A DNA stretch of 5,600 nt from the NCBI GenBank assembly GCA_030831375.1, contig JAURLF010000091.1, positions 1-5,600 on the forward strand, in the 5' to 3' direction. The translations under genes were made by a program, and so were the position numbers. Each line of letters starts with the position of its first letter. Within the stretch, counting starts at the first letter, position 1. Origin of the DNA: Gaiellales bacterium. GTDB taxonomy: Bacteria; Actinomycetota; Thermoleophilia; Gaiellales; F1-60-MAGs149. Positions 1 through 5,600 of this stretch are shown here, in pieces. Under the pieces are notes generated by a model. The model was not told where the DNA came from. It worked only from the letters and a program-made list of their open reading frames with translations, and did not search any database.

Positions 1-258
1 AGGGAATGCCGCTGCGCTCGCAGAGCTCGGTCGCGCGATCGCGCAGCGCCGTGTCGATGAGGGTGAAGAAGACGGCGCTGCGGCTGCCCGGTGTCAGACG
101 CCCGAGCACGTCCTGCAGGCCCTGGACGGTGGTCACGCGCGGGTGGCGCACGATGCTGACGGGCGAGGCCGAGAACTGGGCCTGCACGGCGCGCGCCACG
201 CGCGACGCGGTATCGCCGGTGGAGTCCGAGACGAGGTGGATCTCGATCGGGTCGGGGC

Positions 259-262
<4 letters not shown>
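1..262 (-). CDS. Pyruvate,phosphate dikinase regulatory protein (DUF299 family), N-terminal part
   Basis: The first 87 residues are visible; the gene runs off the left edge. The N-terminus reads MSPDPIEIHLVSDSTGDTA, matching the hallmark 'VSDSTG-TA' opening of the PPDK/PEP-synthase regulatory family. It is followed by a family-like 'VFFTLIDTALRD' segment (about residues 65-76) and 'CERSGIP' at the edge. Known members are bifunctional cytosolic enzymes: they inactivate pyruvate,phosphate dikinase (or PEP synthase) by ADP-dependent threonine phosphorylation and reactivate it by Pi-dependent dephosphorylation. The nucleotide-binding loop lies further downstream and is not in this window, so the kinase site cannot be checked. 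The ATG overlaps the glyS stop as ATGA. No Shine-Dalgarno is evident, so translation probably depends on re-initiation after glyS. Whether the target is PPDK or PEP synthase cannot be told here. Confidence 0.88.
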
Positions 263-2318
<2,056 letters not shown>

Positions 2319-2322
<4 letters not shown>

Positions 2323-3182
2323 GCCGGCTCCAGCCCGAGGTAGGCGTGCGCGACGGCGCGGGCCAACGCGCGCACCCGCCCGATGTAGGCGACGCGCTCG
2401 GTGACGGAGATCGCACCGCGCGCATCGAGCAGGTTGAAGGCGTGCGAGCACTTCAGCACCTGGTCGTACGCCGGCACCGGCAGCCCCGCGTCGAGGCAGC
2501 GGCCGCACTCGGCCTCGTGGTGGTCGAAGGCGCGCACGAGGCCGTCCGTGTCGGCGACCTCGAAGTTGTAGGCCGACCACTCGCGCTCGCCGCGCGCGTG
2601 CACGTCCGCGTAGGAGACGCCCGGCGCCCACGCGAGGTCCCAGCAGGAGTCGACGCCCTGCAGGTACATCGCGAGCCGCTCCAGGCCGTACGTGAGCTCC
2701 ACGGAGATCGGGTCGCAGTCGATGCCGCCGGCCTGCTGGAAGTACGTGAACTGCGTGACCTCCATGCCGTCGAGCCAGACCTCCCAGCCCGTCCCCCACG
2801 CGCCGAGCGTCGGCGCCTCCCAGTTGTCCTCCACGAAGCGCACGTCGTGCTGGGCGGCATCGATCCCGATCGCGGCCAGCGAGCGCAGGTAGTCGTCCTG
2901 GATCGTCTCGGGAGAGGGCTTGATCAGCACCTGGAACTGGTAGTAGTGCTGCAGCCGGTACGGGTTCTCGGCGTAGCGGCCGTCCGTCGGCCGGATCGAC
3001 GGCTCCACGTACGCCGTCGACCACGGCTCGGGGCCGAGGCAGCGCAGGAGCGTCGCCGGGTTCATGGTGCCTGCACCGACCTCCGTGTGGTACGGCTGCA
3101 CGACGGCGCAGCCGTGCTCGGCCCAGAACGCCTGCAGGCGGAGGATCAGGTCCTGGAACGTCTTCGGCGCTGCGGTCGGCAC
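2319..3182 (-). CDS. glyQ: Glycyl-tRNA synthetase alpha subunit
   Basis: The alpha subunit of the alpha2-beta2 glycyl-tRNA synthetase carries the class II catalytic core that makes glycyl-adenylate. With the GTG start at 3182 it has 287 residues, close to the family's normal length. Diagnostic segments are TFQDLILRLQAFW (8-20), 'EVGAGTMNPAT' (34-44), 'RPTDGRYAENPYRLQHYYQF' (64-83, motif-2 region), 'FVEDNWEAPTLGAWG' (116-130), 'GMEVTQFTYFQQ' (139-150), 'TYGLERLAMY' (164-173, motif-3 region) and 'NLLDARGAISVTER' (250-263). The frame stays open up to an ATG at 3290, but that would add 36 unconserved residues and run into the divergent gene. The GTG puts the conserved TFQDLIL at residue 8, as in the family. 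No Shine-Dalgarno precedes it; a TACCCT hexamer 6 nt upstream suggests a leaderless transcript. It is the first gene of the glyQ–glyS–regulator unit. Confidence 0.96.
2328..2331 (-). promoter_or_regulatory. Ribosome binding site of glyS
   Basis: GGAG on the minus strand lies 5 nt before the glyS ATG, inside the last codons of glyQ. It supports the ATG at 2322 and independent or re-initiated translation of the beta subunit across the ATGA overlap. Confidence 0.55.
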
Positions 3183-3188
3183 CTGCGC

Positions 3189-3194
3189 AGGGTA
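3189..3194 (-). promoter_or_regulatory. Putative -10 element of a leaderless glyQ promoter
   Basis: TACCCT on the minus strand fits the TANNNT -10 pattern and ends 6 nt before the glyQ GTG. Transcription would begin at or next to the start codon. This agrees with the lack of any Shine-Dalgarno before the GTG and with the frequency of leaderless mRNAs in Actinobacteria. No convincing -35 hexamer is seen 16-18 nt upstream (GGCGTG at 17 nt), so the call rests on position and on the mirrored element on the other strand. Confidence 0.5.
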
Positions 3195-3236
3195 CCGATT
3201 CGGCCCGGCTCCACGCCTCGCCGGCAGAATCGGGGA

Positions 3237-3242
3237 TACCCT
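3237..3242 (+). promoter_or_regulatory. Putative -10 element of a leaderless sugar dehydrogenase promoter
   Basis: TACCCT (TANNNT type) ends 7 nt before the ATG at 3250, so transcription would start at or very near the A of the start codon. There is no -35 match at the normal spacing (CGCCTC at 17 nt). The same hexamer, preceded by the same GAATCGG heptamer, sits before glyQ on the other strand. A GAGG lies close to the ATG (3243-3246, 3 nt gap) and could alternatively act as a weak ribosome binding site if the transcript starts further upstream. Confidence 0.5.
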
Positions 3243-3249
3243 GAGGCCG

Positions 3250-4350
3250 ATGCGCAGGACGCTCCTCATCGCGATTCTCGTCGCGGGCACGATGACGGCG
3301 CTCGCGCCCGCCGCCCAGGCCGTCTCCTACCGGACCCTGACCACGAAGCTGCAGGCGCCGACCGCGATCGCGTTCCGGCCCGGGATCGCGAACCCGCTCG
3401 TCACGGAGCAGAAGGGCCGCATCGTGACGGTGCGCAGGGGCAAGGTGGTCGTCCTCGCCGACCTGACGGACCGCGTCGGGCAAGGCGGCGGCGAGCAGGG
3501 CCTGCTGGGCCTCGCGCTGCACCCGCGCTACGCGGAGAACCGCTTCCTCTACGTCAACTACACGGACCAGGCCGGGACGACCCAGATCGTGCGCTTCACC
3601 ACGGGCCGGTTTCACAAGCCGCTGAAGGGCTCCGCGAAGACGCTGCTGTCGGTCCGCCAGCCGTACGCGAACCACAACGGCGGCAGCCTCGCCTTCGGCC
3701 CGGACGGCTTCCTCTACATCGGCCTCGGCGACGGCGGGTCCGGCGGCGACCCCGGCAACCGCGCCCAGAACCCCTCCACCCCGCTCGGCAAGATCCTCCG
3801 CGTCAACGTCGACGAGGGCGACCCGTACGCGATCCCGTCCACGAACCCGTACGCGCAGGGCGGCGGCGACCCGACAGTGTGGGCGCTCGGCCTGCGCAAC
3901 CCGTGGCGCTTCTCTTTCGACCGCCGCACGGGCGCGCTCTGGATCGGCGACGTCGGCGAGCGCCAGCGCGAGGAGATCAGCTGGCTGCCGAACCGCGCGC
4001 CGCCCCTGCCGAACTTCGGCTGGAACGCCTTCGAGGGCGACAAGCGCTACGCCCCCCAGCCGACGCGCGGCGATCTGATCACCCCGGTCGCCGTGTACGA
4101 CCACACGCAGGGCTGCAGCGTCGTCGGCGGCTACCTGTACCGCGGCAGAAAGGTGCGCGCCCTGCGCAACCGCTACGTCTTCGGGGACTGGTGCTCGGGC
4201 GCGATCTGGTCGATCAGCCGCAAGAACCCGGTGCGCAGGTCGATCGGCTTCACCCTGCCGAAGCTGACGACCTTCGGCGAGGACGCCCGGGGCGAGCTGT
4301 ACGCGGCCTCCGGCACGGGCCGGCTGATCAGGATCGTCCCGTCCGGCTGA
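3250..4350 (+). CDS. Exported PQQ-dependent sugar dehydrogenase (GSDH/YliI-like)
   Basis: The protein has 366 residues. A Sec-type signal peptide is visible: MRRT, a hydrophobic stretch LLIAILVAGTMTALAP, then AQA with likely cleavage after residue 24. The mature part is the six-bladed beta-propeller of the soluble glucose/sorbosone dehydrogenase family. It shows QGLLGLALHP (83-92), 'NHNGGSLAFGPDGFLYIGLG' (141-160; His142 aligns with the catalytic base of the family), 'GKILRVN' (180-186), 'WALGLRNPWRFSFD' (211-224), 'WIGDVGE' (231-237), 'NFGWNAFEG' (255-263) and 'GGYLYRG' (293-299). Characterised relatives oxidise aldoses to lactones using PQQ and Ca2+ outside the cytoplasm; the substrate here is unknown. 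The only two cysteines (289 and 315) could form a disulfide after export. No PQQ synthesis genes or cytochrome partner are in the window. The upstream in-frame ATG at 3064 is rejected because it would lie in glyQ and precede the signal peptide. The 3' end overlaps recO by 23 bp on the opposite strand. Confidence 0.92.
   Translation: MRRTLLIAILVAGTMTALAPAAQAVSYRTLTTKLQAPTAIAFRPGIANPLVTEQKGRIVTVRRGKVVVLADLTDRVGQGGGEQGLLGLALHPRYAENRFLYVNYTDQAGTTQIVRFTTGRFHKPLKGSAKTLLSVRQPYANHNGGSLAFGPDGFLYIGLGDGGSGGDPGNRAQNPSTPLGKILRVNVDEGDPYAIPSTNPYAQGGGDPTVWALGLRNPWRFSFDRRTGALWIGDVGERQREEISWLPNRAPPLPNFGWNAFEGDKRYAPQPTRGDLITPVAVYDHTQGCSVVGGYLYRGRKVRALRNRYVFGDWCSGAIWSISRKNPVRRSIGFTLPKLTTFGEDARGELYAASGTGRLIRIVPSG
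4328..4350. other. Convergent 3' overlap of the sugar dehydrogenase and recO genes
   Basis: The plus-strand TGA at 4348-4350 lies inside the last codons of recO, and the recO TGA (4330-4328) lies inside the last codons of the dehydrogenase. The 23 bp therefore code on both strands. There is no spacer and I see no hairpin followed by a T-run, so an intrinsic terminator cannot sit between the two genes. The transcripts must overlap at their 3' ends or be ended by another mechanism such as Rho. Confidence 0.9.
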
Positions 4351-5065
4351 GCATCGCGAGGCGCACATCGCCGTGCTCGGCCGCCGTCTCGCGCACGATC
4401 CGCGCGATCGCGGCCCGGGCCTCGGGGTCCGGCACGAGCGTCGCCGACAGGGGCTCCGCGAGCAGCCGCGCCGCCCACCGCGCCTGCTCCGGCTCGAGCG
4501 GCGAGCCGGCGCCGCAGGCGGCGCACACCGCGCAGCCCTGCGCCGCGTCGTAGGCGACGGGCGGGGCGCCGCAGCCCGCGCACGCCCCCACCTCGGGCCG
4601 CCAGCCGGCGAGCGCGAGCAGCTTCAACGCGAAGGCGAGGGCGAGCGCGTCGGCCGCGTCCCGCGGGTCCGGACCGAGGTCGCCGGCAAGCGCCTCGAGG
4701 AGGCGCGCAAGACCCTGGTAGAGGCGCTCGTCGGGCTCGGGCTCGGGGAACAGCCGCACGACGGCCTCGACGCCGGCCGACGCCGCGAGCGCGCGCACGG
4801 GGTCGGCGCGGACCGGGTCGCCCGAGTCGATGACGTCGGCGGAGGTGAGGACGGCGAGCTCGCCGCGTCCGGGCGCGAGCACCGCGTCGATGCGGGTCAG
4901 GGGCTCGAGCCGCGCACCGAGCTTGCTCGTGGTGCGGCGCGCGCCCTTCGCGATCACGGCGACCTTCCCGTGACCAGGCGTGAGCAGGTGCGCGACGCGG
5001 TCGGCCTCCCCCGTCCGGAACGTGCGCAGCACGATCGCCTCGGTCGCGTACGACGCGCCGGGCAC
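4328..5065 (-). CDS. recO: DNA repair protein RecO
   Basis: The protein has 245 residues, the usual RecO length. RecO works with RecF/RecR to load RecA on SSB-coated single-stranded DNA and anneals complementary strands. The N-terminal OB-fold shows ATEAIVLRTFRTGEADRV (7-24) and 'GKVAVIAKGARRTTSKLG' (33-50), the typical RecO opening with its basic DNA-binding strand. A helical region follows. A zinc-binding module is then seen with Cys162-x2-Cys165 and a C-x2-C-x2-C cluster at 178, 181 and 184; 181 and 184 best fit the usual second pair, leaving Cys178 as an extra. The GTG start at 5065 is 5 bp after the glutaredoxin stop and places the conserved motif at residue 7. An AGGGG lies 10 nt upstream, which is weak, so coupling to the upstream gene is likely. 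No regulation of its own is visible. Confidence 0.95.
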   Translation of the reverse strand: MPGASYATEAIVLRTFRTGEADRVAHLLTPGHGKVAVIAKGARRTTSKLGARLEPLTRIDAVLAPGRGELAVLTSADVIDSGDPVRADPVRALAASAGVEAVVRLFPEPEPDERLYQGLARLLEALAGDLGPDPRDAADALALAFALKLLALAGWRPEVGACAGCGAPPVAYDAAQGCAVCAACGAGSPLEPEQARWAARLLAEPLSATLVPDPEARAAIARIVRETAAEHGDVRLAMLSRTGRS

Positions 5066-5070
5066 GGCGG

Positions 5071-5325
5071 CTACCCCTGCACGAGCGGCAGGAGCTCGCC
5101 GTTGCGGTCGAGCGCGGCGATGTCGTCGAAGCCGCCGACGGGCTCGCCGCCGATGATGATCTGCGGGATCGTCATGCGCCCCGTCATCTCGACGAGCTTC
5201 TCGCGGAAGCCGGGGATGCGGTCGACGTTGATCTCCTCGTATTCGATGCCGCGGGCATCGAGCAGCGCCTTCGCGCGCAGGCAGAACGGGCACCAGTCCG
5301 CGGAGTAGAACTCGACCTTCTTCAT
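5071..5325 (-). CDS. Glutaredoxin (dithiol, CPFC)
   Basis: The protein has 84 residues, a complete single-domain glutaredoxin of the thioredoxin fold. It begins MKKVEFYSADWCPFCLRAKA. The dithiol active site Cys12-Pro-Phe-Cys15 follows the first beta strand, the cis-proline is in TIPQI (52-56), and the 'GGFDDI' (64-69) near the C-terminus is the typical glutathione-contact segment. Family members reduce protein disulfides or glutathione mixed disulfides in the cytosol. In a mycothiol-using actinobacterium a related redoxin role is possible, so the low-molecular-weight thiol partner is uncertain. The ATG overlaps the mutM stop (ATGA), and a strong purine-rich GGAGGGGG sits just upstream within the mutM coding tail. 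recO follows after 5 bp. The context suggests co-expression of a thiol reductant with two DNA repair proteins; the functional link is inference. Confidence 0.94.
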   Translation of the reverse strand: MKKVEFYSADWCPFCLRAKALLDARGIEYEEINVDRIPGFREKLVEMTGRMTIPQIIIGGEPVGGFDDIAALDRNGELLPLVQG

Positions 5326-5600
5326 GCCCCCTCCAACGCCGCCGCCCGGCGCGGCATTCCCCGCCGCCGCGGGCGCGGCTGGCACGTCGGGCAGACGTGG
5401 GTGCCGCGCCCCGCACTGCGCGTCTTGACGATCGCGGAGCCGCAGGCCGGGCACGGCTCGCCGTCGCGACCGTAGACGCGGAAGCGCTCCTGCATCGAGC
5501 CGTACCCGCCCTCCGGCGAGCGGAAGTCCCGGATCGACGAGCCCTGGCAGCGGATCCCCTCCTGGAGGGCGGCCCGGACAGCGTCCGCGAGCCGGTCGAG
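5322..5600 (-). CDS. mutM: Formamidopyrimidine-DNA glycosylase (Fpg/MutM), C-terminal part
   Basis: Only the last 92 residues are in the window; the catalytic N-terminal proline is beyond the right edge. The enzyme excises 8-oxoguanine and ring-opened purines from DNA and nicks the abasic site. Visible Fpg signatures are QGSSIRDF (fragment residues 19-26; usually 'GGSTLRDY'), 'RVYGRDGEPC' (41-50) and the C-terminal zinc finger Cys50-x2-Cys53-x16-Cys70-x2-Cys73. Within the finger 'GRGTH' (64-68) carries the conserved finger arginine. These favour Fpg over Nei/endonuclease VIII. Beyond the final CPTCQ, where most homologues end within a few residues, this one continues for 18 more residues with a very basic start (RPRRR, then MPRR). 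The stop overlaps the glutaredoxin ATG. It is the first visible gene of the mutM–glutaredoxin–recO unit. Confidence 0.93.
   Translation of the reverse strand, partial: LDRLADAVRAALQEGIRCQGSSIRDFRSPEGGYGSMQERFRVYGRDGEPCPACGSAIVKTRSAGRGTHVCPTCQPRPRRRGMPRRAAALEGA
5327..5334 (-). promoter_or_regulatory. Strong ribosome binding site of the glutaredoxin gene
   Basis: GGAGGGGG on the minus strand immediately upstream of the ATG at 5325 is the best Shine-Dalgarno match in the window. It lies inside the last codons (Glu-Gly) of mutM and fixes the glutaredoxin start. It suggests that the glutaredoxin is translated efficiently in its own right rather than only by re-initiation. Confidence 0.65.

Larger units (their letters stand above)
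3188..3243. repeat. Bulged inverted repeat in the glyQ / sugar dehydrogenase divergent promoter
   Basis: The left arm CAGGGTACCGATTC (3188-3201) is the reverse complement of the right arm GAATCGG-GGA-TACCCTG (3227-3243), apart from a 3-nt insertion in the right arm. That gives 14 matched base pairs, with a 25-nt spacer. The arms fill most of the 67-bp gap between the two divergent start codons. The outer ends of the arms are the putative -10 hexamers of the two genes, so the symmetry may reflect two similar promoters, an operator for a dimeric regulator, or both. If the transcripts are leaderless the repeat is not transcribed, which argues against an RNA hairpin role. Pairing is read directly from the sequence; function is inferred. 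Confidence 0.75.

Noticed and set aside
3188..3243. The inverted repeat as a rho-independent terminator or T-box leader for glyQ
   Set aside because: There is no T-run after it and a 25-nt spacer. It lies upstream of both divergent genes, and 67 bp is far too short for a T-box leader with specifier and antiterminator domains.
3183..3290. GlyQ start at the ATG at 3290 (36 extra residues)
   Set aside because: The extension is not GlyQ-like, would overlap the divergent dehydrogenase and its promoter, and the GTG at 3182 gives the family's normal N-terminus.
2323..4368. Upstream extension of the glyS frame to 1369 codons
   Set aside because: The extra 680 or so residues are glyQ and the dehydrogenase read in a wrong frame. 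The conserved GlyS N-terminus, ATG and GGAG at 2322 fix the true start.
5066..5416. RecO start further upstream (362-residue frame)
   Set aside because: The added N-terminus is glutaredoxin and mutM sequence read out of frame. The GTG at 5065 places the conserved RecO opening at residue 7.
5326..5454. Glutaredoxin start at the upstream ATG at 5454 (127 residues)
   Set aside because: The extra 43 residues are the mutM zinc-finger region read out of frame. The ATG at 5325 has a strong Shine-Dalgarno and gives a standard glutaredoxin N-terminus.

Overview
The window is high-GC bacterial DNA (by eye around 70% or more), fully packed with housekeeping genes. Codon third positions are mostly G/C, genes overlap by 4 bp, and two starts are GTG. 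Several things point to a high-GC Gram-positive, most likely a deep-branching actinobacterium of the Thermoleophilia/Solirubrobacterales kind. These are the two-subunit GlyQ/GlyS enzyme, the recO–glyQ–glyS–PPDK-regulator gene order (familiar from Firmicutes) and two apparently leaderless promoters. The taxonomic placement is an inference. No phage, transposon, CRISPR array, tRNA or rRNA was found.

Layout from right to left, the direction in which most genes are read. At 5600-5322 (minus) is the C-terminal part of formamidopyrimidine-DNA glycosylase (mutM/fpg). It overlaps by an ATGA junction a small dithiol glutaredoxin (5325-5071), followed 5 bp later by recO (5065-4328). These three look like one transcription unit with an oxidative-damage and DNA-repair flavour. 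At 3250-4350 (plus), facing recO, is an exported PQQ-dependent (GSDH-family) sugar dehydrogenase. Its 3' end overlaps that of recO by 23 bp. From 3182 leftwards (minus) runs a second unit: glyQ (3182-2319), glyS (2322-259) and the N-terminal part of a pyruvate,phosphate dikinase regulatory protein (262 to the window edge). Both junctions in that unit are 4-bp ATGA overlaps.

The only real intergenic space is 67 bp (3183-3249), between the divergent starts of glyQ and the sugar dehydrogenase. It holds a 14-bp inverted repeat with a 3-nt bulge. The outer ends of this repeat form a TACCCT hexamer 6-7 nt before each start codon, as expected for two back-to-back leaderless promoters sharing a symmetric element. 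This is the most notable non-coding signal in the window.

The genes themselves are ordinary and well conserved. The points worth a second look are the symmetric divergent promoter, the sugar dehydrogenase lying between recO and glyQ in reverse orientation, the antisense 3' overlap, and the mutM–glutaredoxin–recO coupling. I found no evidence for a wholly new system.
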